A stretch of 64,000 bases of DNA from Streptomyces malaysiensis subsp. samsunensis (GTDB lineage Bacteria; Actinomycetota; Actinomycetes; Streptomycetales; Streptomycetaceae), in the NCBI RefSeq assembly GCF_024519315.1, contig NZ_JANIIC010000002.1, positions 62,001 through 126,000 on the forward strand. Direction: 5' to 3'. Every line of letters begins with the position of its first letter. Position 1 is the first letter of the stretch. The notes beneath the pieces were generated by a model, which saw nothing but the letters and a program-made list of their open reading frames with translations, was not told where the DNA came from and made no database searches. A program made the translations under genes and the position numbers. Below, one piece after another: positions 20,397-28,599 of the stretch.

Positions 20397-21880
20397 ACCC
20401 TCTGCCGCGCCATGACCACTACATCGCGGGCGAGTGGACCGCCCCCGCCGACGGCGGCTACTTCGCAAGCGTCAACCCGGCCACCGCCGAGCCCTGGTAC
20501 GAGGCGGCGCGCGGCACCGCCGCCGATGTGGACCGTGCGGTGGGCGCGGCCCGCGCCGCCTTCGAGGATCCGCGCTGGCGCGATCTGAGCCAGACCCGGC
20601 GCGGCCGGCTGCTGCGGAATCTGGGCGATCTGATCGGTGCACACGCGGAGCGGCTGGCCCGTACCGAATCCCTCGACAACGGCAAGCTGCTGCGCGAGAT
20701 GCGGGCCCAACTCGCCGGGCTGCCCGAGTACTTCCATTACTACGCGGGACTCGCCGACAAGATCCAGGGCGAGGTGATCCCCGGGGCGAGCCGCGAGCTG
20801 CTCAACTACACCCTGCGCGAACCGGTGGGCGTGGTCGGCGCCATCACCCCCTGGAACTCCCCGCTGCTGCTCACCACCACCAAGCTGGCCCCGGCCCTGG
20901 CCGCCGGGAACACGGTGGTGGTCAAGCCCTCGGAGCACACCTCGGCCTCGCTGCTGGCGCTCGCGCCGCTCTTCGAGGAGGCGGGCTTCCCGCCGGGGGT
21001 GGTCAATGTGGTCACCGGCTACGGTCCGGAGGCGGGCGCGCCGCTGACCGAACACCCGGGCATGTCCAAGGTGACCTTCACCGGTTCCAGCGCGACCGGC
21101 CGCCGGATCGCCCGTACCTGTGCCGACCGGCTGATCGGCTGCACCCTGGAGCTGGGCGGCAAGTCCCCCAACATCATCTTCCCGGACGCCGACCTGGGGT
21201 CGGCCGCCATGGGGGTGATCGCGGGCATCTTCGCGGCCGCCGGCCAGACCTGTGTGGCGGGCAGCCGGGTGCTGGTGCACCAGGAGGTGTACGACGAGGT
21301 CCTGGAGCGGGTCACGGCACGGGCGGCCACGATCCGCGTCGGCGATCCGCTGGAGGAGACCACCGAGCTCGGCCCGCTCGCCATCGCCGAGCAGCTGGAG
21401 AAGGTCGAGTCGTACGTCGAGCTGGGCCGGGCCGAGGGCGGCAAGGTGGTGTGCGGCGGCGGGCGGCCGCAGACCGGTCTCGACGGGTACTTCTACTCCC
21501 CCACCGTCTTCACCGGCACCGACAACGGGATGCGGATCTGCCAGGAGGAGATCTTCGGGCCGGTCGCGACCGTGATGCCCTTCGGCTCCGAGGAGGAGGC
21601 CCTGGCGATCGCCAATGACTCCGCGTACGGCCTGGCGGCGGGCGTGTGGACACGGGATGTGAACCGGGTGCACCGGATGGCCGCCCGGCTGGAGGCGGGG
21701 ACGGTGTGGGCCAACACCTACCGTTCGATGTCGCCGATGTCGCCCCGGGCCGGGTTCAAGACCAGCGGGATGGGGACGGAGCACGGCACGGAGGTGATCC
21801 GGGAGTACACCCGGCTGAAGAGCGTCTGGGTCAACACCAGCGAGGAGCCCGCCGGGGATCCCTTCATCCTGAGGTCCTGA
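20393..21880 (+). CDS. NAD(P)+-dependent aldehyde dehydrogenase
   Basis: A 495-residue member of the aldehyde dehydrogenase superfamily. Conserved elements are the ITPWNSPLLL segment with catalytic Asn near 156, VVKPSEHTSAS (Lys near 179), and [12 protein letters not shown]. The general-base Glu lies in LELGGKSPNIIF (about 252), the nucleophile Cys in AAAGQTCVAGSR (about 287), and EEIFGPV near 385. All catalytic residues are present. It overlaps the hydrolase gene by ATGA and is the last structural gene before gntR. It should oxidise an aldehyde released by the monooxygenase/hydrolase steps to a carboxylic acid for central metabolism. Substrate is not deducible. Confidence 0.88.
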   Translation: MNPLPRHDHYIAGEWTAPADGGYFASVNPATAEPWYEAARGTAADVDRAVGAARAAFEDPRWRDLSQTRRGRLLRNLGDLIGAHAERLARTESLDNGKLLREMRAQLAGLPEYFHYYAGLADKIQGEVIPGASRELLNYTLREPVGVVGAITPWNSPLLLTTTKLAPALAAGNTVVVKPSEHTSASLLALAPLFEEAGFPPGVVNVVTGYGPEAGAPLTEHPGMSKVTFTGSSATGRRIARTCADRLIGCTLELGGKSPNIIFPDADLGSAAMGVIAGIFAAAGQTCVAGSRVLVHQEVYDEVLERVTARAATIRVGDPLEETTELGPLAIAEQLEKVESYVELGRAEGGKVVCGGGRPQTGLDGYFYSPTVFTGTDNGMRICQEEIFGPVATVMPFGSEEEALAIANDSAYGLAAGVWTRDVNRVHRMAARLEAGTVWANTYRSMSPMSPRAGFKTSGMGTEHGTEVIREYTRLKSVWVNTSEEPAGDPFILRS

Positions 21881-21920
21881 GGCGGTTCCGGCTGATGGCC
21901 CATGGCCACCGAAAGGGTCC

Positions 21921-21933
21921 TTGTATGGCACAA
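21921..21933. promoter_or_regulatory. Candidate operator TTGT-N5-ACAA before gntR
   Basis: TTGTATGGCACAA has perfect outer arms (TTGT/ACAA) and lies 58 bp before the gntR start. The left part, with the preceding C, repeats in the divergent promoter at 16621-16631. This suggests one regulator for both promoters, including its own. Confidence 0.55.
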
Positions 21934-21990
21934 CACACCCGCGTTTCCTCAGTTGACGAGGGGCGATGGCCGCCTCTAGGGTCACGTGCC

Positions 21991-22671
21991 ATGCAACGAC
22001 CCACCGGAAAGCGGCTTCAGCAGACCAGCATGCAGGCGAGGGTCGCCGAAGAGCTGCGGCAGATGATCATCAGTGGTGAACTGCCGCCCCGCTCCAGCCT
22101 CTCGGAGATGGCGCTGTCCGAGACCTTCGGCGTCAGCCGGACACCCATCCGCGAGGCCCTCAAACAGCTCCAGATCGAGGGGCTGGTCGAGGTGCGGCCA
22201 CGGGTCGGAACGTTCGTCGCCGTACCGTCCCGGCGTGAGCTGACCGAGCTGTTCCAGATGAAGGAGCTGCTGGAGGGCGCCGCCGCCCGGCTGCTCGCCT
22301 TCCGCGGGAACGTACCGGAGGTGGAGCGGCTGGAGGCCACCATGAAGGCGGCCGATGCGGCCGTCCGGGACGGTGACGCCGAGCAATACGCGGCGCTGGT
22401 CCATGAGTTCCACGATCTGATCGTGGTGGGCGCGGACAACAGCAAGCTGGAGGCGCACTACCGCACCCTGATGAACCAGCTGGCCTACGCCCGGCTGGTG
22501 CGCACCTCGCTGTCGCGGCCCGGCCGGCTGGTCGAGTCCGACGATGAGCACCACCGCGTTCTCAGTCTGATCCAGGCCAAGGACGGCGACGGCGCGGAGC
22601 GGGTGATGCGGGACCATGTGCGCATGAGCCACCAGGCCCTGATGGCGGGCATGGACGAGCCCCGGGGCTGA
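21991..22671 (+). CDS. GntR family regulator, FadR/FCD type
   Basis: A 226-residue repressor-type protein. The winged helix covers about residues 15-80, with VAEELRQMIISGELPPRSSLSE, recognition helix FGVSRTPIREALKQLQIEGLV and wing VRPRVGTFVA. The all-helical FCD effector domain follows, with metal-type residues in HEFHDLIV (near 141-148) and DEHHRVLSLI (near 185). FCD ligands are usually carboxylates, which would fit the acid product of the upstream dehydrogenase. ATG 21991 is the start that aligns with the family N-terminus. It is probably the local regulator of the whole 14173-21880 locus, on the strength of the shared TTGTATGGCA motif. Confidence 0.85.
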   Translation: MQRPTGKRLQQTSMQARVAEELRQMIISGELPPRSSLSEMALSETFGVSRTPIREALKQLQIEGLVEVRPRVGTFVAVPSRRELTELFQMKELLEGAAARLLAFRGNVPEVERLEATMKAADAAVRDGDAEQYAALVHEFHDLIVVGADNSKLEAHYRTLMNQLAYARLVRTSLSRPGRLVESDDEHHRVLSLIQAKDGDGAERVMRDHVRMSHQALMAGMDEPRG

Positions 22672-22710
22672 CGACGAGGACGCGAGGGCGGCGGGGGCGG
22701 CGGGGGCGGT

Positions 22711-22824
22711 TCACTCGTGGTCGGCCGCCGCGCGCGCGGAGTGGAGCCGGTTCCCCGCGCCGAGGAGGTGTTCGCGCAGGGTGTAGAGCACGCCCACGTC
22801 GTGTGAGGGGCCCGGCGGGCTCAC
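22711..22824 (-). pseudogene. Possible C-terminal gene remnant
   Basis: In the 301-nt gap 22672-22972 the minus strand has a 37-codon frame (GTG 22824 to TGA 22711) encoding VGVLYTLREHLLGAGNRLHS-like, amphipathic sequence ending AAADHE. It looks protein-like, but there is no ribosome site and no family I can name. It may be the tail of a deleted gene. The rest of the gap shows nothing assignable. Confidence 0.22.
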
Positions 22825-22972
22825 CGGGGGCCGGGCCGCCGATCCTGGCGTACGTTAGCAGAGGACCCACGGCGAAGGTGGCGGCCCGCATTCGGCACGG
22901 GGTCGTGACCAGCATGGTCTTGAGGAAGTCGGGCTCGGGGAGAACGGTTCGCCGAAGACCAGGACGAAGACC

Positions 22973-25258
22973 ATGAACGATGTGCGCAGACGTACGGTGC
23001 TCGCCGCGGCCGGAGGGGCGGCCGTCGCGGGCAAGGCGGCGACCGCCCGTGCCCAGGCCCCGCCCGCGCCCGGCGCCGAAGCGGCCCGGCCGGGCAGGGA
23101 ACCCGGTCCGCACGAGACCAGGATCCAGGCCCTGATGGCGCGGATGACCATCGACGAGAAGCTCGGCCAGCTTCAGCAGCTCGCCTGGACCGGGGACACC
23201 GGGCCCGGCGGCGGGCAGACCGCCGCCGCGGAGAAGGCGGCCCGCAGGGGCAGGCTCGGCTCCGTGCTCAACATCTACGGGGCCCGCACCACCAACACCC
23301 TCCAGCGGATGGCCGTCGAGGAGTCCCGGCTGGGCATTCCGCTGATCTTCGGGCTCGATGTCATCCATGGCATGTGGACCACCTTCCCCATTCCCCTCGG
23401 CCAGGCGGCCGCCTTCGATCCGGCGGTGGCCGAGTGGGACGCACAGGTTTCGGCGCGGGAGGCCCGCTCCAACGGTGTGCACTGGACGTTCTCCCCGATG
23501 ATGGACGTCACCCATGAACCGCGCTGGGGGCGGATCGCCGAGGGCGATGGCGAGGACCCGTATCTGGCGTCGGCGCTCGCGGCCGCCAAGACCCGCGGCT
23601 ACCAGGGCGACGACCTGCGCTCCCGGCACCATCTCGCGGCCTGCGCCAAGCACATGATCGCGTACGGGGGCGTCGAGGGCGGCCGCGACTACAACACGGT
23701 GGATGTCTCCGAGGCCCGGCTGCGCAACACCTACCTGCCCCCGTTCCTGGCGGCCGTGGACGCCGGGGTGGCCACCGTCATGGCGAGCTTCAACACCGTC
23801 AGCGGGGTCCCCGCCCATGGCTACCGCCATGCGCTGACCGAGATCCTCACGGAGGAGTGGGACTTCGACGGCTTCGTCGTCAGCGACTACAACGGCGTCC
23901 AGGAAATGATCGTCCACGGCTATGCCGCCGACCGCTCCGACGCGGCCGAGCTGGCCTTCAACGCCGGGATCGACATGGAGATGGCCAGCACCACCATCAA
24001 CGAGTACGGCAAGCGACTGCTGCGGAGCGGGCGGATCACCACCGCCCGGCTGGACGACGCGGTGGCCCGCATCCTGCGCCTGAAGTTCCGGCTCGGGCTC
24101 TTCGAGCACCCCTACGCGGACGAGGACACGGTGATCGCCGGGCCCACCAAGGCGTCCCGGGCGGCGGCGCGCGAGGCGGCCGGGCGCACCATGGTGCTGC
24201 TCAAGAACGAGAAGTCCACGCTGCCCCTGGACAGGTCGGGTTCCATCGCCGTCGTCGGGCCGTTCGCCGACTCCACCGATCTGCGCGGCTCCTGGGCCGG
24301 GACATGGGCGGAGGCGTTCCGCCCGGTCACCGTGCTCGACGCGGTCAAGGACGCGGCGCCGAAGGCCCGGATCAGCCATGTCCAAGGCGTGGACGCCGCG
24401 GGCCGGAACACCCGGGGCATCGCACGGGCGGCCTCGGCGGCCAGGGCCACCGATGTGACCGTGGTGGTGGTCGGGGAGGCGGCGACGCTCAGCGGGGAGG
24501 CGTCCGTGCGCAGCGACCTCAGTCTGCCCGGCCAACAGGAGCGGCTGATCACCGCGATCGCGGACACCGGCGCGCCATTCGTGGTGGTGCTGCTCAGCGG
24601 ACGGCCGCTGACGATGGCGGGCTGGCTGGACCGCACACCCGCCGTACTCCAGGCGTGGCATCCGGGGATCGAGGGCGGCAACGCCATCGCGGATGTGCTC
24701 TTCGGCACCGTGAACCCCGGTGGCAAGCTGCCCGTGACCTTCCCGCGCACGGTCGGGCAGATCCCCGTCTACTACAACCACGAGAACACCGGACGCCCCT
24801 ACGACCGGGCCAACCACTACACCTCCAAGTACCTGGACCTGGCCAACGGGCCGCAGTTCCCCTTCGGCCACGGCCTGAGCTACACCACCTTCGACATCGG
24901 CGAGCCCCGGCTGAGCGTCAGCCGCGTCCGGGCCGAGGCGCTGCGCAAGGGCGACACCGTCGAGGTCGCGGTGGCGGTGCGCAACACCGGGCGCCGCAAG
25001 GGCGATGAGGTGGTGCAGCTGTACATCCGCGATCCGGTGGCGAGCATCGTGCAGCCGGTGCGCAGGCTGAGCGGCTTCCGCCGGGTCGGCCTCGGCGCCG
25101 GAAAGTCCACCACCGTGCGCTTCCGGCTGAGCGCCGAGGAGCTGGGCTTCTGGACCCAGGACCCGCACGGCAGGTTCCTCATACAGAAGGGCGAGATCCA
25201 GGTCTTCGCGGGCAACAGCTCGCTGGCGAAGCGGGGACGCACCCTCACCATCGTCTGA
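22973..25258 (+). CDS. Secreted GH3 beta-glucosidase
   Basis: A 761-residue exported glycoside hydrolase of family 3 (BglX-like), releasing beta-linked glucose or xylose from oligosaccharide ends. A Tat-like signal (VRRRTVLAAAGGAAVAG) is at residues 4-20. The first domain (about 45-370) has MTIDEKLGQLQQ, GIPLIFGLDVIHG and the nucleophile Asp in GFVVSDYNGVQEM (about 304). The second domain (about 390-600) has VVGPFADSTDLRGSW and the acid/base loop region VVVVGEAATLSGEASVRSD. The fibronectin-III-like C-terminal domain begins near 650 (FPFGHGLSYTTFD). Length is typical. It stands alone between gntR and the AEC gene and probably joins the beta-glucan functions further along. Confidence 0.9.
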   Translation: MNDVRRRTVLAAAGGAAVAGKAATARAQAPPAPGAEAARPGREPGPHETRIQALMARMTIDEKLGQLQQLAWTGDTGPGGGQTAAAEKAARRGRLGSVLNIYGARTTNTLQRMAVEESRLGIPLIFGLDVIHGMWTTFPIPLGQAAAFDPAVAEWDAQVSAREARSNGVHWTFSPMMDVTHEPRWGRIAEGDGEDPYLASALAAAKTRGYQGDDLRSRHHLAACAKHMIAYGGVEGGRDYNTVDVSEARLRNTYLPPFLAAVDAGVATVMASFNTVSGVPAHGYRHALTEILTEEWDFDGFVVSDYNGVQEMIVHGYAADRSDAAELAFNAGIDMEMASTTINEYGKRLLRSGRITTARLDDAVARILRLKFRLGLFEHPYADEDTVIAGPTKASRAAAREAAGRTMVLLKNEKSTLPLDRSGSIAVVGPFADSTDLRGSWAGTWAEAFRPVTVLDAVKDAAPKARISHVQGVDAAGRNTRGIARAASAARATDVTVVVVGEAATLSGEASVRSDLSLPGQQERLITAIADTGAPFVVVLLSGRPLTMAGWLDRTPAVLQAWHPGIEGGNAIADVLFGTVNPGGKLPVTFPRTVGQIPVYYNHENTGRPYDRANHYTSKYLDLANGPQFPFGHGLSYTTFDIGEPRLSVSRVRAEALRKGDTVEVAVAVRNTGRRKGDEVVQLYIRDPVASIVQPVRRLSGFRRVGLGAGKSTTVRFRLSAEELGFWTQDPHGRFLIQKGEIQVFAGNSSLAKRGRTLTIV

Positions 25259-25476
25259 GCCCGAGCCCGAGCCCGCGCCCCAGCCCGGCCCGCCCGCTCA
25301 TGACCGGCTTCACCAGCGCAGCGGCCGAATTACTTGTAGGGTGCATGCTGACCGCTACGCACCCGGAAGACGCCCTTGATGACCGCCGCGCCCTGGCCCT
25401 CGACCACCACGACGAGCGGACGAGACCCCGCGGCACACCCCGCGGGCCGCTCCGGCCACGGTGGGGTGGAGGCCCA

Positions 25477-26397
25477 GTGGGCGGTGTGATCACCGGCTTC
25501 GGTGTCATCGCGGCCATCATCCTCACCGGCTATGTCATCGGGCACCGCCGCTCCCTGGGCGACCACGGCCGGGATGTGCTCACCAAGCTCTCGTTCAATG
25601 TGGCCTCCCCGGCGCTGCTGTTCACCACGCTCTCCAAGGCCGACCTCTCCGTCATCGTCTCCACACCGCTGCTGGTGACGGCCTTGAGCACCTTCGTGGT
25701 CGCGGGCGCGTTCGTGGCCGTCGGGGCCGTACGGCGGTGGAGCGTCGGCCGGACGACGATCGGCGCGCTGTGCGCGAGCTATGTGAACGCGGGCAACCTC
25801 GGCATCCCCATCGCGATGTACGTCCTGGGGGACGCGAGCCTGATCGCCCCGGTGCTGCTGTTCCAGCAACTCGTGATGACCCCGATCGCCCTGACGGTCA
25901 TCGACCTCTCCCGGCCCGAGATGCGCCCCTCGCTGCTCCGCAGGCTGACCAGCCCGTTCCGGAACCCCGTCGTGATCGGTTCGCTGTCCGGTGTCGCCGT
26001 GTCCGCCGCGGGCTGGCGGATCCCCGGGCCCATCACCGAACCGCTGTCGCTGCTGGGCGGCATGGCCGTCCCCGCCGTGCTGCTGGCCTTCGGGATCTCG
26101 CTGCCGGGCAGTCAACTCCCCGGGCGCGGCGAGGAACGCGGGCCGGTGCTGCTGTCGGTGGCGCTGAAGTCCTTCGCCCAGCCGGTGGTGGCCTGGGCCA
26201 TCGCGGCGGGGCTGTTCCGGCTGAGCGGCCCGGCGCTCTTCGCCGCCGTCGTCACCTCCGCGCTACCCGCGGCCCAGAACCTGTTCACCTACGCCTCGCG
26301 GTACGAGACCGCCACCATCCTGGCCCGTGAGTCGATCCTGCTGTCCACGCTGCTCGCGCCGCCGGTGCTGATGACGGTCGCCGCGCTGCTGGGCTGA
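25477..26397 (+). CDS. AEC family (auxin efflux carrier-like) transporter
   Basis: A 306-residue membrane protein of the AEC family (MdcF/YfdV relatives), which in bacteria are proposed exporters or exchangers of dicarboxylates and related anions. It has about ten hydrophobic segments in two halves. The family blocks include GYVIGHRRSLGDHGRDVLTK, NVASPALLFTTLSKAD, the ASYVNAGNLGIPIAMYVLGD crossover, and SALPAAQNLFTYASRYE near the end. GTG 25477 follows GGAGG by 4 nt; GTG 25486 is an alternative. An ORF extension to 25300 runs through C-rich non-coding sequence and is rejected. The substrate is unknown. Confidence 0.82.
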   Translation: MGGVITGFGVIAAIILTGYVIGHRRSLGDHGRDVLTKLSFNVASPALLFTTLSKADLSVIVSTPLLVTALSTFVVAGAFVAVGAVRRWSVGRTTIGALCASYVNAGNLGIPIAMYVLGDASLIAPVLLFQQLVMTPIALTVIDLSRPEMRPSLLRRLTSPFRNPVVIGSLSGVAVSAAGWRIPGPITEPLSLLGGMAVPAVLLAFGISLPGSQLPGRGEERGPVLLSVALKSFAQPVVAWAIAAGLFRLSGPALFAAVVTSALPAAQNLFTYASRYETATILARESILLSTLLAPPVLMTVAALLG

Positions 26398-26475
26398 GAC
26401 CGGCCCCGCGGCGGCCGGTTGGACCGGGCACTCGCACCGGTGTGCCACGCGCCGGGCCGGTCCGCAAGAACGTTG

Positions 26476-26500
26476 GTTTGCCCCTCGGGGCCCAGGGCAG
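26476..26500 (+). promoter_or_regulatory. Candidate SigB-type promoter before the sigma gene
   Basis: GTTT (26476-26479), a 15-nt spacer and GGGCAG (26495-26500) match the SigB/SigF-type pattern GTTT-N14-17-GGG(T/C)A, 154 bp before the sigma start. Autoregulation is common for this sigma class. Confidence 0.35.
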
Positions 26501-26654
26501 GCGGATATTCGTGCTTCGGACCGTAGGCACGCACCGCGGGAGCAGTCTGTATCGCTCCGGACCGCGGGGCGCGCCGGTCCACACGTCCCCGTGAGCCTCC
26601 CGCGACGCGGCCCGGTCCCAGAGACCTGTCAGCCCATCGCAGGAGGTGTGTTCC

Positions 26655-27473
26655 GTGACGACCGCGACGCAGGACATGGCACGGCCCCGAACCGGCCCCA
26701 CGAAGCACCCGCATGACGACGCGCCCGACACCGGCGCCGAGTTCGCGGAGATGGCCCGGCTGCCCGAAGGACCGGAGAAGGAGGCGCTGCGCCGCCGGGT
26801 CGTCGAGGCGTGGATGCCGATGGCCGAGCGGCTGGCCCGGCAGTACCGCAACCGCGGCGAATCCCTGGAGGACCTCCAGCAGGTGGCCGCGCTCGGCCTG
26901 GTGAAGGCCGTCAAGCGGTACGACCCGGAACACGGCACCGCCTTCGCCGGGTTCGCGGTGCCCACGATCGTCGGCGAGCTCAAGCGCCACTTCCGGGACC
27001 ATCTGTGGGTGCTGCATGTCCCCCGCCGGGTCCAGGACCTGCGCAACCGGGTGCGCGCCGCCCACCGCGAGCTGTCCCATTCCGCGGACGACCGGCCGCC
27101 GCGGGCCGAGGAGATAGCCGAGCGCACCGGGCTGACCGAGAAGGAGGTGCGCGCCGGTATGGAGGCCATGGGCAGCTTCACCCCGCTCTCCCTGGACGCC
27201 CAGCTGCCCGGCTCCGACGACGGCTACTCCCTGGCCGACACGCTCGGCGCCCAGGAGTCCGCGTACGACCGGGTGGTGGACCGCGAGGCCGTGCGGCCCG
27301 GTCTCAGCAGGCTCCCCGACCGCGAGCGGCAGATCCTCTACATGCGCTTCTTCTGCGATATGACCCAGAGCCGGATCGCCGAGCAGCTGGGCATCTCCCA
27401 GATGCATGTCTCGCGGCTCATCAACCGCACCTGCTCGACACTGCGCGCCCAGGCGATGGCCGAGGCCGGCTGA
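26655..27473 (+). CDS. SigB/SigF/SigG family RNA polymerase sigma factor
   Basis: A 272-residue alternative sigma factor of the stress/sporulation group. Region 2 has MAERLARQYRNRGESLEDLQQVAALGLVKA and the -10 binding FAVPTIVGELKRHFRD (about 104-119). Region 3 has RAEEIAERTGLTEKEVRAG. Region 4 has LPDRERQILYMRFFCDMTQSRIAEQLGISQMHVSRL (about 219-254). GTG 26655 lies 8 nt after a perfect AGGAGG; GTG 26646 overlaps that site and is unlikely. No anti-sigma or antagonist gene is adjacent, although such factors are normally controlled by a kinase/antagonist pair. The STAS gene at 59655 is distant. Stress-type genes downstream may be its targets. Confidence 0.9.
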   Translation: MTTATQDMARPRTGPTKHPHDDAPDTGAEFAEMARLPEGPEKEALRRRVVEAWMPMAERLARQYRNRGESLEDLQQVAALGLVKAVKRYDPEHGTAFAGFAVPTIVGELKRHFRDHLWVLHVPRRVQDLRNRVRAAHRELSHSADDRPPRAEEIAERTGLTEKEVRAGMEAMGSFTPLSLDAQLPGSDDGYSLADTLGAQESAYDRVVDREAVRPGLSRLPDRERQILYMRFFCDMTQSRIAEQLGISQMHVSRLINRTCSTLRAQAMAEAG

Positions 27474-27534
27474 GCCGGGGACCGCGTTGCGCCGCTGGAA
27501 CGATCCGCATCGCCTTAGTGGGTGACCGTGGCGT

Positions 27535-27558
27535 CGTGGGGAGCGACGGCTCCCCACG
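27535..27558 (+). terminator. Hairpin after the sigma gene
   Basis: CGTGGGGAGC (27535-27544) and GCTCCCCACG (27549-27558) form a perfect 10-bp stem with a GACG loop, 62 nt after the sigma stop. Confidence 0.65.
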
Positions 27559-27618
27559 CGGACTGCGAGGGTCGGGGCGGCGGGTGACGGACGCCCAGAC
27601 GAAGGAGACGAAAAGCCA

Positions 27619-28458
27619 GTGAACACCCATCCCGATCGTCCTCCTCAGGTGTACGTCCCCGAGCTCCTCAAGGGGCAGAAGGCGCTGGTGACCGGGGCGA
27701 ACTCGGGGATCGGCAAGGCCACCGCGATCGCTCTGGGGCGCTCCGGCGCGGATGTGGTGGTCAACTACGCCAGCGACCGGCCGGCCGCCGAGGCGGTCGT
27801 CGCCCAGATCCAGAGCCACGGTGTGCGCGCCTACGCCCATCAGGCGGATGTGTCCCAGGAGGACCAGGTCGTCGAGATGATGTCCACGATGGCCGACCGC
27901 CTGGGCACGATCGACATCCTCGTCGCCAACGCGGGGCTCCAGCGGGACGCCCCCACGGTGGAGATGACGCTCGAGCAGTGGCAGAAGGTCATCTCCGTCA
28001 ACCTCACCGGCCAGTTCCTGTGCGCCCGGGAGGCGATCAAGGAGTTCCTGCGGCGCGGTGTGGTTCCGGAGGTGTCGCGGTCGGCCGGGAAAATCATCTG
28101 CATGAGCTCGGTCCACCAGATCATCCCCTGGGCCGGCCATGTGAACTACGCGGCGGCCAAGGGCGGCGTGGCGATGCTGACGCAGACCCTGGCCCAGGAG
28201 TTCGCGCCCCGGAAGATCCGGGTGAACGCGATCGCGCCGGGCGCCATCAAGACCCCGATCAACCGCAGTGCCTGGCAGACCGCCGAGGCGCGGGACTCCC
28301 TCCTGGAGCTCATCCCGTACGGCCGGATCGGCGACCCGCCGGACATCGCCAACGCCGCCGTGGTCCTCGTCTCCGACCTGTGCGACTACGTGGTGGGCAC
28401 CACCGTCTACGTGGACGGCGGGATGACCCTCTTCCCGGGTTTCGCCACCGGCGGCTGA
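27619..28458 (+). CDS. Short-chain dehydrogenase (glucose 1-dehydrogenase-like)
   Basis: A 279-residue classical SDR. The cofactor loop TGANSGIGKATAIALG is at residues 25-40, NAGLQRDAP near 108, and catalytic Ser in CMSSVHQIIPWAGHVNYAAAKGG (Ser, Tyr, Lys spaced as expected, near 158-175). The tail YVVGTTVYVDGGMTLFPGF is typical of glucose 1-dehydrogenase-like enzymes, which oxidise glucose or related polyols with NAD(P)+. GTG 27619 follows AAGGAG at about 10 nt. The position after a SigB-type sigma gene and the likeness to general-stress SDRs suggest a role in stress physiology, but the substrate is not proven. Confidence 0.82.
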   Translation: MNTHPDRPPQVYVPELLKGQKALVTGANSGIGKATAIALGRSGADVVVNYASDRPAAEAVVAQIQSHGVRAYAHQADVSQEDQVVEMMSTMADRLGTIDILVANAGLQRDAPTVEMTLEQWQKVISVNLTGQFLCAREAIKEFLRRGVVPEVSRSAGKIICMSSVHQIIPWAGHVNYAAAKGGVAMLTQTLAQEFAPRKIRVNAIAPGAIKTPINRSAWQTAEARDSLLELIPYGRIGDPPDIANAAVVLVSDLCDYVVGTTVYVDGGMTLFPGFATGG

Positions 28459-28526
28459 CCGGGGGCCGGGGCGCGGCGTGCGGAGTGTCCGCGGGCCCCA
28501 CCCGGGCCGTGTCACTCGTGCGCACC

Positions 28527-28552
28527 GTTGTGGTTCCGGCCCGGCCGGGTAC
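28527..28552 (+). promoter_or_regulatory. Candidate SigB-type promoter
   Basis: GTTG (28527-28530), 16-nt spacer, GGGTAC (28547-28552), 47 bp before the F420 oxidoreductase start. It is one base from the SigB-type consensus GTTT-N14-17-GGGTAC. The matching sigma gene is 1 kb upstream. Confidence 0.45.
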
Positions 28553-28599
28553 CCATGTGGTTCCCGTAGCTCATCGACGCACCTTCCCAGGGAGCCGTA

